Source of the DNA: an uncultured Bacteroidales bacterium
GTDB lineage: Bacteria > Bacteroidota > Bacteroidia > Bacteroidales > Bacteroidaceae
Direction: 5' to 3'
DNA length: 51,455 nucleotides
Assembly: GCA_902788315.1 (NCBI GenBank)
Contig: CADAJS010000020.1
Coordinates: 1 to 51,455, forward strand
The stretch's first letter is position 1. Each line of letters starts with the position of its first letter. The notes under the pieces are model-generated. The model had not been told where the DNA came from. It was given only the letters and a program-made list of their open reading frames with translations, and did no database searches. The position numbers were made by a program, and so were the translations under genes. This document shows, piece by piece, positions 11,501 to 19,000 of the stretch.

Positions 11501-12801
11501 GCCATGGCAAGCGCCGCCGCCCGGTCCACGACTGCGCCGCCATCGTAGAGCTGCACCTGATAGCTGAAGACCAGCGTGTCGGGCTGTTGGCCTTCGCCGC
11601 CCAGATGATAGACACCCTCCCAGCTGACGCGGATATCCTCGTAGGCAAAGCTCTTGCGCGCCGTCAGCGAATCGAACTCTGGCGTCAGCAGGCGCGGCAG
11701 ACGATAGGTGTAAGCCGAGTCGGGATTGAGAAAGGCCTCATGCGAGACACTGCCAAAGATGCCCTTTCCGTCCGCGTCGTCCTCCTCGCCCTGCTCCGCA
11801 TCGTCGCGCGGCACGGGCTGATCCGGCTCGGATGTCTTGATGCGAAACACCTTCAGGTCGCTCTTTCCACCGTTCTCTATCTCAGTATAGCCCAGCAGAC
11901 CGCCGGCGGAGTTGCGGCTGAATGCCTGCACGCGGGCCACGTAGGTGGCGGCTGGATTCATGGTCGAGAGTACCTCGATGGGGATGCGGCAGATGGGCGA
12001 GACAAGCCCACTCTTAAGATAAACCGTGGGATTGCGCTCGATGGCCGTGGCAGCATCCTGACGGGGCAGCAGTTCCACGATGCGCATCGTGTATTCATAC
12101 TGGCTGGCCGACGGATTGCAGGCCACAACGGGCGCCGCCCAAGTGAACTCAGGCGAGAGCGCATCCAGGGAGACCACGCCCATCTCGTCCCCGGCGCCAC
12201 CCACACTGGCAGGAGTGAGGAAGTACGGAGCCTGAGCCCGGTAACAAATGGTGAAGTGACACTGGCCGTCCTCGGCACCGCTGGCCGGCTGAGGCGTCGC
12301 ATAGGCCGGCTGATGCCAATAGTAGGCCGTGATGCGGGCCGTATAGAGGCCCTCGGGGAGCAGACCGAAGCTGCCTCCCACATAGTCCGAGAAAAGATTC
12401 TGCGGAGCCTGAATCTCGCTGAGCGAAAGGTGATTGAACATCTCCTTCATTTCCACGAGCGAGAGTTGATAGACGCCCTTGGGCGAAATGGTATAGGGCT
12501 TCTGCGGCTGACGACTGGGAGGGGTCGAGATGGACAAGTCGCTGGATGGATTCGTCTGCTCAAGCTGAAAGCCGAGATAGACGGGCACGGCTTCGTCGGT
12601 GAGGTTGGTCAGCGTGATATTGAAGTATCGTCCCGGATCGGCCACATAGAGGAAGGCCTGCGGTGGCAGCACCTGCTGCACGGGAGCCACGGTGACCATC
12701 ACATCCTGGGCCATCAGACTCACCCTTAGCCCCTCTCCAAAGGGAGAGGGTAGCAGATTCACGCTTAGGAGCAGCTGGAGAAAGAAACGTAGCTTGTTCA
12801 T
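5572..12801 (-). CDS. Giant (2409-residue) secreted surface protein
   Basis: The largest gene in the window. A Sec-type signal (FFLQLLLSVNLL) is followed by a short run (LPSPFGEGLRVSL) encoded by a palindromic interspersed repeat. Residues about 35-330 form a beta-rich region with TFxW-like sandwich motifs (SPEFTWAAPVV) resembling the start of very large Bacteroidota surface proteins annotated with a TANFOR domain; I could not verify this. The middle contains many beta-rich segments (VEWRPLGFPAMVCVEFDKL). Residues about 1580-1720 are Gly/aromatic-rich (GCGVMLGATAYGYIDLDFG) and look like barrel-type strands. The ATG overlaps the stop of the upstream barrel gene by four bases, implying translational coupling. 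No enzymatic motif was seen; a filament, adhesin or secretion substrate is plausible. Confidence 0.8.
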   Translation of the reverse strand: MNKLRFFLQLLLSVNLLPSPFGEGLRVSLMAQDVMVTVAPVQQVLPPQAFLYVADPGRYFNITLTNLTDEAVPVYLGFQLEQTNPSSDLSISTPPSRQPQKPYTISPKGVYQLSLVEMKEMFNHLSLSEIQAPQNLFSDYVGGSFGLLPEGLYTARITAYYWHQPAYATPQPASGAEDGQCHFTICYRAQAPYFLTPASVGGAGDEMGVVSLDALSPEFTWAAPVVACNPSASQYEYTMRIVELLPRQDAATAIERNPTVYLKSGLVSPICRIPIEVLSTMNPAATYVARVQAFSRNSAGGLLGYTEIENGGKSDLKVFRIKTSEPDQPVPRDDAEQGEEDDADGKGIFGSVSHEAFLNPDSAYTYRLPRLLTPEFDSLTARKSFAYEDIRVSWEGVYHLGGEGQQPDTLVFSYQVQLYDGGAVVDRAAALAMAPIYTADILDDKDDVELKQLIPWDEIGQQISVGDYLVLRIQPRCMGSGVAFAEDSINVVDFTLAEHLAPKYFQCSSQVEITNREPTTRTAKELKDQVVSIGEYELTIDEIQGSGATGFKGRGRVEWRPLGFPAMVCVEFDKLLINTEDRVYEGKCVTYSDDAGSDMEGVDRLFSDWGIDNLIGDGQLPAAQYLQPSAMEGVKEIAKKINLSKYYSYIKTGKNTYDLIGKGKIERLYMPLALPRDINTSPVDIQIVGMTFAPDHATMNIMGEFTLPESDYLAGDILVLGAPRVCISPESILPEGGTVALLSDFTIKDPNSAFTMTFKAPKDLITPRDGCYVAWKDNRLEIFGIDMDMTIPGIVKDVGGQPSTEAAKLTVTASVESWDEFLVDRVSMDPFQVEDLPGWTFTAKDIVIDLAKKRNAEAMGAFPKGYDKKKAGIVGGDVVWQGMYINEISVQFPTALEIGTENDRRFKLSATDMFFDASGASLVLDADQILDVAAEGRLGGWSFSLDNVGLSILQNNFKDCHFSGTFGVPLVEGKIGYSCQIQKLDKVDEASKTEGKEYAYIFKTQQVDNLNFDFFLAKAEMNKKQTYLLVESVPEKGKQKTRVELLMGGVMDIGGGSMLKDKNLDFRLPGIAFSQFRLANCKAWESEFEDVAKMQKEGQELLKEVKMNGKTVKVSYLISNKEYEIKKDVCYISRGTWGLASAQKTLGPFELTLNSFNVEYTNDLLKLCVDGKVTIVQGLDLSAQAKMTIQAEVKNTDDLARMSIAYKKLELNDLVLKSTFAGCTFDGKLHQQTGENSGYTGEVKFALPGDFLIIEANAAYYDYDDGKGTAYTWGFLRAKIGSKTGIEITPIKITSITGGFYFNCRRDDNDEKGAKAEKGLIGVVLGIGLSTTAGESALKGDFEMTCVYDKYNNRLTSFVFNGHMEAVDGMIDADASIVYHHDNTDQYLALNVTVDAKVDASELAGSIQAQASTFKDQLDKLKEKAFPLVKDVKDGLDDKIGDTDGETEGHESDAQKPVEVKAGAEVSLDFRITMKEKGKKCTPVRWHLYLGNPESEQKRCRFTLIDFQSPVVSANIGANAYLCVGNELPNNGKLPDIPYKVRQFLDGKSKGKGVQSASKGEADMARQKAMEEVLNQAASGCGVMLGATAYGYIDLDFGLLYGNFGATAGFDIALTKFKSPQWCTNYGSNMGFHDWYGNGQLYASLEADLGLRLNLGFFNDSISILKAGLGGCFRFQGPKPSYFTGEARCYLSLFNGLVDIDRTYEFECGTFCKAFHGNPLDDFELFGDCMGYETGGEGWNDEKKYVNARHIHNPILQTNAGIGQHFRLLDENELDRIEEKSGASRSQLEAQATRTFVFYLNSATLYKYTLDGYSEKWSDGYYGKTIKFKGNVSGVKHVLDLVDLDSNKKYRLSVRGYAKEIVGGQAVNPVTFNEKTHKYENKAWSQSKNYYFQTGPEEEIGDIVDLQEYVAIAYPSYYNQLKYDGEYINAHKRDVMRPLIALTDDLSGKVFQNGTFQWRWKAEDQKYSNTVPAFITTTLYADPKGPSDGYTACHVACSGAFNCSKGQKGQLTLEYIQTHYINDKYVRDTTTLAKLKLIIVDENDWQTSVMDYEKPFIGLVADKITPMAELQYFCSDESLVTGAKLKDGKTLCRLADAYWYIGYLSNLVFPGGYQMDSYRYKMYGTTSQTLIYSDKGGHYHGNLSKEPELHGRQMVSNTHDRIRNLSWYTYDQFKDITPYPLPYLSDHKYNYVRGGNNRVALFTPANNSKDRLANLLDDLRAPYYAAADLQGSVSRASQDLERSYNWGYSSGAWTKGVDEVVKWNNKYLGCMITAKSGSARMEMPYYQITIAWTATWGNGVFCNMYNMLPKLVDGKLDKHWRAETVNGNPMFYHLYGGKGYAKDKLVINVDNITELEARAYRVNAYDITKGVYFPMSHGNRLDYKVMGTTQRNYVVSQPLSDRCKVEKEF
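12718..12753. repeat. Palindromic interspersed repeat inside the giant gene's signal region
   Basis: CCCTCTCC at 12731-12738 pairs perfectly with GGAGAGGG at 12743-12750 around an AAAG loop. Related C/G-rich inverted elements occur at 32515-32545 and 33216-33256. Here the element lies in frame in the coding sequence between the hydrophobic core of the signal peptide and the mature protein. Confidence 0.75.
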
Positions 12802-14522
12802 CTTTCAGTTTTTTTACGGTTCGTGATTGCCTTCCACTCGAAGGTGTAGGTGTAGTTCAGCGTGGCCGAACAGTCCACATTGCCCAAGTCGCTGCGCAGA
12901 CGCGAGAGATTGACGTCGCCGTATTTATTGAAACTCACGGCGACCGAGAAGGCATGGCAGTCCTTCACGACATAGCTGGCCTGGGCGCTGCCTCCCATCG
13001 ACAGGCTCTTGGACTGTCGCCGCACCTCATTATATACGAGGCTGCCCGTCAGCGCAGCATGCAGTGTGTGTTCCTTCAGGAACGAGCGTCCGGCCGAGAG
13101 CGATGCCACGTCGCTGCGGTAACGGGTATGGTAGCCGCGTGTCTGCTGGTCGCTGAAGGTGAGGGTAAAGTCGGTGGCCCAGTCGCAGACGGTGAGGGCA
13201 TAGGAGGCTCCCATGGCATGCGTCTGCACGTCGGTCTCGCCGGTGGTATAGGGGTTGCGGTCGAGATTTTGGGTCAAGTTCAGCGACAGCGAGGCCAGGT
13301 GGTTCAGCACATCGCCGTCGGAAGAGAAGGTGGGCGCCAGGCTGTAGCTGGACATCTGGCGATGGAGTCGGGTGGGCGCCTGTACACGAATGGTGCCGTC
13401 GCCCTGCACCTGTGTGTAGCCATTGTAATTGGCCGAGAGGCCGAAGTGCTGCCCTATCCGTCCGCTGGCGACGGCGTTATAGACGAAGCCGCGGGTGGTG
13501 AACATCTGCCGCGCCGTCAGATTGTCGGCCTGGCCGGAGAAGGCGGCCGACAGCGAGAGCCAGCGAAAGGGCGTCGTGCTCAAGTTGAAGCCCAGGCTCT
13601 GATAATTGTTCGCCATATAGCAGAGGCCGAGCGAGGTGTAGTCGGGCTGTACCATCTTGTAGCTGAGATGGGCCGAGAATCCATGCCAGGTCAGGTTCAT
13701 ACTCACATCGCCGGCGAAGCGCATGAGGGAGGAATAGCGCACGTCGAAAATGTTGTTCCACTTCGTGGCTTCGGACGTCGGGACCACGTCGGCAGTGATG
13801 TCTGTGCTGAAGACTGAGGCGGCAGCGTTCGCCGTCAGTGAAAGCCAACGCAGCGGGGCCACACTCCCCCGAAGACCGAAGACGATGTTGTCCCGGGCAT
13901 TGACCGCCAACCGCCAGCGGGGATCGAGCGATCCCACGACATCGTAGGACTTCAGCAGATAGAAGTCCAGGTAGTTCCTGCGGTTGCCCAAACCAGCCTT
14001 GAAGCCCCAGGCCATGCGCCTGTACTGCGGCGAGCGGGAGAGCGGGTCAGCGGGGTCGTCATTGACTGCCTTGCGCAGGCGACCATAGAAGATACCCGAG
14101 TGCCAGTGCCGGGACTTGTACTCGACACCGGCTCCCATGAACGGCATGTTCAGGATATATCCCGAGAAGGGCATCACATTCTCGCCCAGATAGCCGGTCC
14201 AATTCCGATACTGCGGCCTCATGCTCAACGAGAGCTGCGGATAGGTGAAATCTATATTGTCATTGCAGTAATAGAGCGAGAACGGCATCTGGAAGCCATA
14301 GAGCGAGATGTTGAGGTCGAGGAACAGCGAGCCCGCCAGCGGCGAGGCATACGTATTGTCGCCCGAGGAGTAGCGGTAAGTGTTTCGCGTACCGATGGCC
14401 CCGGAGATGATGAGGGGGTCGGACTTCGCTATCTCCGCGATGTTCTGGGCTCCAATGGCGGCCGGTAGCGCGGCCAACTGCCAGAGGAACACGATGTTTC
14501 CGAGGCGACGGTTTATCCTCAT
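12798..14522 (-). CDS. Outer-membrane beta-barrel protein of the surface operon
   Basis: About 574 residues with a signal peptide ending near AIGAQ. The body is made of alternating hydrophobic/polar strands separated by short turns (SLFLDLNISLYGFQMPFSLY, WLSLTANAAASVFSTD, HGFSAHLSYKMVQPDYTSLG), typical of an outer-membrane barrel of roughly 20 or more strands. No plug domain is seen, so it is not a TonB receptor. It overlaps the giant protein gene by ATGA, suggesting equal production. It could anchor or export the giant protein; this role is inferred only from gene coupling. It ends in a basic tail (NRKKTER) rather than an aromatic residue. Confidence 0.8.
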   Translation of the reverse strand: MRINRRLGNIVFLWQLAALPAAIGAQNIAEIAKSDPLIISGAIGTRNTYRYSSGDNTYASPLAGSLFLDLNISLYGFQMPFSLYYCNDNIDFTYPQLSLSMRPQYRNWTGYLGENVMPFSGYILNMPFMGAGVEYKSRHWHSGIFYGRLRKAVNDDPADPLSRSPQYRRMAWGFKAGLGNRRNYLDFYLLKSYDVVGSLDPRWRLAVNARDNIVFGLRGSVAPLRWLSLTANAAASVFSTDITADVVPTSEATKWNNIFDVRYSSLMRFAGDVSMNLTWHGFSAHLSYKMVQPDYTSLGLCYMANNYQSLGFNLSTTPFRWLSLSAAFSGQADNLTARQMFTTRGFVYNAVASGRIGQHFGLSANYNGYTQVQGDGTIRVQAPTRLHRQMSSYSLAPTFSSDGDVLNHLASLSLNLTQNLDRNPYTTGETDVQTHAMGASYALTVCDWATDFTLTFSDQQTRGYHTRYRSDVASLSAGRSFLKEHTLHAALTGSLVYNEVRRQSKSLSMGGSAQASYVVKDCHAFSVAVSFNKYGDVNLSRLRSDLGNVDCSATLNYTYTFEWKAITNRKKTER

Positions 14523-14535
14523 GTCGGGGGGGGCC

Positions 14536-16866
14536 TTACTTGATGACCTTTCGGCCGTTCACAATCGTGATGCCTCGATATCCGGTGTCCACGCGCTGAC
14601 CTGAGAGATTGTAGGCCGGCGACGTGCCAAAGGCGTCCCCCGAGAGAGAGCGGACGCCGTCCGTCACGCCGTCGCGGCTGAGCCAGACGGGCTGCTGCAG
14701 CGAACCGCGCTGGAGAGTATAGGTGAGGCGCTGGTCGAGAGGGGAGACTGTGCCGGTGACGCGGTCGTAGAGGCGGAAGCTAACTGTCTCGCCAAGCTGT
14801 CCGGCCACGTTGATGATGAAACGATTGGGGGCAACGGCATGACCCTCGCCGCGACACTCGCTGCCCACGAAGGCGCCTATCGTAAACCGTTCGCCTTCCT
14901 CGACGCCCTCGAGCGCAGCCGTGACGGGCATATTCTCGGAGAAGGGGCTGGCATCATACTGCCACGGGCTGGGCTCCGTCTCAGCGTGTGGCACCGCATA
15001 AGAAGGCGAACGCCGCTTCACGCCGCTGCCGGTCGGAGCATTGAAGTTGGGACGGAACCCGCCGCTGCCCATCGTGTAATATATATATCCCTTGCCGGGC
15101 TGCAGGGCAAAGTCGGCAGGAAGCCACGACGTGCCGTCAAACTCGGCCGAGCTGGTCTTGCCGATAATCTTGTCGCCCACCTGGGCTGTGGTGGCGAGCT
15201 GTGTCTGGGAGATGGTGGTGGCGGTCTCTATCGGATAGCTGATCCAGGTGTAGCCCGTCTGGATAGTATTGTAATCGGCGCTGGTGGAGGTGATGGGCAC
15301 ACACTCTGCTCCAAGGTTCAGCACACAGCTGTTGGCATCCTCGTAGGCCGCCTTCACCTTGTACATTCCGCCGGCCGGCGACAACTCGGTGATGTCTCCG
15401 ATAAATCCCCATACGGCGTCGTTGTAGAGTAGAGCGTCCTGGGAGCGGACGTCGATGATGCGGTTGTTAGCATCCGTGTTGAGCCAGGCCAGATAATCGC
15501 CTCCGGTATTTGTGAGCGAATAGGCCGTCTGGCCAGCACAGTAGGCGTAGAGCGATATCCAGTCCCACCCGGCGCTGTTCAGAGCTACCTCGGCAGGGAT
15601 GTGGAGCACGCCTGCCGAGGTGCCGCCGGTACTCTGCATCGGCTGCCCGTCGTAGCTTACCTGATAAGTGTAGTTGCCGACGTACAGTCCCGTGAAGTTC
15701 CATTTCATTCCCGACTCGTCGGCCATCGAGGCCGTGGCACAGGGTTCGCCGTTCAGCGCATTCGAGAAGCTGACGGTGACGAGGCTCTTATCGAAATTGT
15801 TTCCCACGAGGTTTGTAAAATTCACGGCCACAGCATGGAGTTTCGAAAGCGTCAGCTCGGCAGGATAACGGAAGCTGACGGGAGTGGGCACGCTGATGGC
15901 GAGCATGGCGGTGGCCGAGGGATTGGAATTGGAGGAGATGGTGACGTTCAGCGTACCTGGCGCGGTGATGATATTGGCCGTAGAGACGGTGGCCGTGCTG
16001 GACGTCTCGATGGAGGCGGTCCACGACTTGTCCGTAGCGTCGGTGGGCAACACAGTTACCGTGACCAGCTCGCTGATTTTCGTCAGATAGTTGTCGCCCA
16101 CCTGAGCCGTGATGGTATTCGGGCTGACGCTGATGGAGGTCACGCCGATGACGGGCTCGGTCACGATGACCTGAGTGCTGGCCGCAGCGCTGTACTGCAT
16201 CTTGGCCACCGAGGAACCATAGTTGGGACCGGTGACCATAAGATTCAGCTGAATGCCGTCGGGGGGAGTGACGGCATCAGCCGTCAGCATGTTGCCCGTA
16301 ACGCTGAGGATGGCTGACAACGGTGTCCAGACGTATGACAGTTCGCTCTCGAGCGTGGACTTGTTCTGGCGCGTGGTTTCGTCATAGCTCAGGCTTACAT
16401 CCGCCGATAGATCGTGGACGGCGGGGATGGCAGCCACGATGCTGATGGGGTTCACCAGCGAGATACCCGTCACGGCATCAAGATAGAGGTCGAGGGGAAT
16501 CGGAGTAACATACTCGCCCGTAAACGTGGCAGTCGTTGTGAAGCTATAGACCAGATTGTTGTAGAAAGACTTGAAGGTAATCGTCTTGTTCTGGTCGGCA
16601 GCAGTGCCCATGACGCGCAGGAGATAGGCTGGAGTGGACGACGTGCCACTGCCCAGCGTCACGGCCGTCGAGGCGACGGCACGGCAATCACCGTCCACAA
16701 AGGCGGCCACCTCCAGACCACTGGAGGCCGGAGTGCCGTTTACATTAATACGTACATAGATGGGTGTCTCGGCAGGTGCCGTGCTCATCGACGGGGACCA
16801 CAAACCCGCAGCATGGGTCAGCCCCACACAGAGGAGCGAAGAGAGGAACAGAGTGATACGTCTCAT
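14536..16866 (-). CDS. Secreted surface protein with BIG-like domain and C-terminal sorting-like tail
   Basis: About 776 residues from the ATG at 16866, chosen because it gives a clean Sec signal (MRRITLFLSSLLCVGLTHAA); longer in-frame ATGs up to 16983 lack one. Residues about 20-130 form a beta domain (PIYVRINVNGTPASSGLEVA). The middle has a BIG-like repeat (VTSISVSPNTITAQVGDNYL). The last 33 residues (AYNLSGQRVDTGYRGITIV, then NGRKVIK) match the short tail found on many Prevotella-type secreted proteins and resemble type IX secretion C-terminal domains. It is the first gene of the six-gene minus-strand operon, 13 bases before the barrel gene. T9SS export is an inference from the tail. Confidence 0.8.
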   Translation of the reverse strand: MRRITLFLSSLLCVGLTHAAGLWSPSMSTAPAETPIYVRINVNGTPASSGLEVAAFVDGDCRAVASTAVTLGSGTSSTPAYLLRVMGTAADQNKTITFKSFYNNLVYSFTTTATFTGEYVTPIPLDLYLDAVTGISLVNPISIVAAIPAVHDLSADVSLSYDETTRQNKSTLESELSYVWTPLSAILSVTGNMLTADAVTPPDGIQLNLMVTGPNYGSSVAKMQYSAAASTQVIVTEPVIGVTSISVSPNTITAQVGDNYLTKISELVTVTVLPTDATDKSWTASIETSSTATVSTANIITAPGTLNVTISSNSNPSATAMLAISVPTPVSFRYPAELTLSKLHAVAVNFTNLVGNNFDKSLVTVSFSNALNGEPCATASMADESGMKWNFTGLYVGNYTYQVSYDGQPMQSTGGTSAGVLHIPAEVALNSAGWDWISLYAYCAGQTAYSLTNTGGDYLAWLNTDANNRIIDVRSQDALLYNDAVWGFIGDITELSPAGGMYKVKAAYEDANSCVLNLGAECVPITSTSADYNTIQTGYTWISYPIETATTISQTQLATTAQVGDKIIGKTSSAEFDGTSWLPADFALQPGKGYIYYTMGSGGFRPNFNAPTGSGVKRRSPSYAVPHAETEPSPWQYDASPFSENMPVTAALEGVEEGERFTIGAFVGSECRGEGHAVAPNRFIINVAGQLGETVSFRLYDRVTGTVSPLDQRLTYTLQRGSLQQPVWLSRDGVTDGVRSLSGDAFGTSPAYNLSGQRVDTGYRGITIVNGRKVIK

Positions 16867-16936
16867 AACAGTTTTTTTTAATGTGAATATCATATGCGAA
16901 AATATTGAGTCATACATCACGCTAGAATTGACGTCG

Positions 16937-16944
16937 CAAAGATA
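16937..16944 (-). promoter_or_regulatory. Candidate -7 element for the surface operon
   Basis: Read on the minus strand this is TATCTTTG, matching the Bacteroidota -7 consensus TAnnTTTG, about 70 bases upstream of the chosen start at 16866. No convincing -33 box was seen. The divergent 16867-17174 stretch contains no other gene; it holds this site, poly-T runs and the promoter of the regulator gene. Confidence 0.45.
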
Positions 16945-17123
16945 GCAGCTCCGAAGCCTATGCATCTGTGTTTTTTTTTTCATTTTCTGTGGATTTCAAT
17001 TCTATTTTACAGCAGCAAATGGCGTTTTTTGCACACTTTTCAAGGGCAAGTATCTGTGTACGAAGACAATGACTCTCACAGAGCACGGAGCAGGAGACAG
17101 ACGTCACTTTTTGCCCGAAAGAC

Positions 17124-17154
17124 TTGTTTTTCCGCCTACTTTCATCTAATTTTG
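17124..17154 (+). promoter_or_regulatory. Bacteroidota-type promoter of the TPR/AraC regulator gene
   Basis: TTGT at 17124-17127 and TAATTTTG at 17147-17154 are separated by 19 bases, fitting the -33/-7 arrangement. The start codon follows about 30 bases later. Confidence 0.6.
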
Positions 17155-17183
17155 CCACGTCAAAAACATAAAAGATGGCAATT

Positions 17184-18821
17184 ATGAAAACGTACAGAAT
17201 CACGATGATCCTCGTCGCCCTGACGTGGACAGCGGCAGCAATGACGACTCCCATCGACAGCCTCTACCGAAGAATATGCAGCACACCGCGAGCAGACATC
17301 GGGGAAGTGAACCGCCTGCTGATGCTCCTGGATGCCGATGGCATCACGGACAGCCTGATACAGCACGATCGCCACGCCCCACGCGAGGGCATGATGGCAG
17401 CCACCCATCTGTACATGGCAGACTATTTCTACGACAGGCAGGCCGACATGACGGCCACCATACAGGCGGCGCGCAGAGCCGAGCAGGCAGCACGCAGAGC
17501 CCAGGACACACTACGCATCGAGGAAGCACTGGCCTATCAGGCCGTGGCCGCATCCAGAATGGGACAAATAGACGTGGCACTCAAGGCAACGAAGGAAGAG
17601 CTAAGACTCGACAGCCTGAGCGGACAGCGTCCCAACCTCGCCCGAGCCTACAACACACTCGCCGGACTCAGCCTTCAGGCAGGACGAACGGACGATGCAC
17701 GCCTATATGTCCGAAAAGCCATCGAGATAGAACGCACACTGGAGGACACCTCTCACCTGGGTGTACGATATGGGCTGGCTGCAGAGATCTATGCAAAGAC
17801 GGGAGAGCTGGATCGCGCCCTGGACTATGCCCTGCAGGCATACGCCATCGACCGCAAGGCAGGCGACCGTACCAAGACGGCACGCCGACTCTCACAGATG
17901 GCCGACATATATGCACAGAAGGGAGACCACCGACAGGCTGAGCGATTCTACCTGCGCAGCATCGACTCGCTACGCGCAGCAGACGAGCGCAAGTCGCTCG
18001 CCATCAATCTCAAGCAACTGGGCCAGTTCTATGCACGGCAGCAACGATGGAAGGAGAGCCGACAGGCGCTGACGGAATGTGAACAGATATGCCGCGCGAC
18101 AGGCAACTACTACACACTGCAGCAGACATGCCGGCTCATGGCAGATGTCCTCGCCGGAGAGAATCCCACCCAGGCCATCGCATATCTACAGGAAGCGCTG
18201 CAACTCACAGACAGCCTCCACAGCCAGCGCGCCGAAGATCTGGCCGTAGAACTGCGGAAAAGCCAGGCGGAGGCACTCGCCGAGACAACCCAGCAGGGAG
18301 CCGCCACAGCCAGCCACCCGCCCCTCCACATCCTGCTGCTACTGACGCTGACTGCTGCCATCGGAATCGTTGGCGCCCTATGGTGGGGCATCCGCCATGC
18401 CGCGGCTACAAAGGAAAAGACAAAATCGCTGACAGACGAGCAAGACTTGCCGATTCCCGAAAACACGCGAAAAACACAGATGAGCACCCGAGACATCCAG
18501 TTCCTGGCCCAAGTGTCCGAAATCTACGATCGACACCTGAGTCTGGGCCGACTGGACATCGACGAACTGGCATCGGAGATGTGCATGAGCCGTTCCCAGT
18601 TTACACGACGTATGACGGCCCTGACGGGCATGGCGGCCAGCAACTATTTCAACCGTCTGCGCATAGAGAAGGCCTGCCGCCTGCTGAAGGATACCGAGAA
18701 ACCCGTAAACATCATTTCCGAGGAATGCGGATTCGAGGACCCGTCTTACTTCGGCAGTTTCTTCAAGAAAACCCTCCACGTGACGCCCATGCAATACCGC
18801 ATCATGCCGAAGACAGACTGA
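17184..18821 (+). CDS. Membrane-bound TPR sensor with C-terminal AraC-type DNA-binding domain
   Basis: About 545 residues; the ATG at 17184 is preferred because MKTYRITMILVALTWTAAAM is a compact signal/anchor (an ATG at 17175 adds three residues). Residues about 100-380 contain TPR repeats (ARAYNTLAGLSLQAGRTDDA, YGLAAEIYAKTGELDRALDY). A transmembrane helix follows at about 385-405 (LHILLLLTLTAAIGIVGALW). The last about 105 residues form an AraC-family helix-turn-helix (LDIDELASEMCMSRSQFTRR, ISEECGFEDPSYFGSFFKK). Periplasmic TPR, one helix and cytoplasmic AraC domain form a recognised Bacteroidales one-component regulator layout. It is divergent from the six-gene surface operon, so that operon is a plausible target. 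Confidence 0.85.
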   Translation: MKTYRITMILVALTWTAAAMTTPIDSLYRRICSTPRADIGEVNRLLMLLDADGITDSLIQHDRHAPREGMMAATHLYMADYFYDRQADMTATIQAARRAEQAARRAQDTLRIEEALAYQAVAASRMGQIDVALKATKEELRLDSLSGQRPNLARAYNTLAGLSLQAGRTDDARLYVRKAIEIERTLEDTSHLGVRYGLAAEIYAKTGELDRALDYALQAYAIDRKAGDRTKTARRLSQMADIYAQKGDHRQAERFYLRSIDSLRAADERKSLAINLKQLGQFYARQQRWKESRQALTECEQICRATGNYYTLQQTCRLMADVLAGENPTQAIAYLQEALQLTDSLHSQRAEDLAVELRKSQAEALAETTQQGAATASHPPLHILLLLTLTAAIGIVGALWWGIRHAAATKEKTKSLTDEQDLPIPENTRKTQMSTRDIQFLAQVSEIYDRHLSLGRLDIDELASEMCMSRSQFTRRMTALTGMAASNYFNRLRIEKACRLLKDTEKPVNIISEECGFEDPSYFGSFFKKTLHVTPMQYRIMPKTD

Positions 18822-18866
18822 CAGGCAGAAAAGGCGTGGGCGTACACACTTTTTTGGGCGTTTTCC

Positions 18867-18897
18867 TTGGCCGTCTCACGGCAAATGGCTAAATTTG
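18867..18897 (+). promoter_or_regulatory. Bacteroidota-type promoter of the EEP-family gene
   Basis: TTGG at 18867-18870 and TAAATTTG at 18890-18897 are 19 bases apart. The start codon lies about 100 bases further on, so a transcript from here would have a leader of roughly 95 bases. Confidence 0.6.
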
Positions 18898-19000
18898 CGG
18901 TGGTTTAAAGCGAACAGACTTACACTCCCAAGACAGAATAACGGCGACTATATCATCCGCGAATAGACAAAATATCACAGATACAAAAACAGCGACAACG

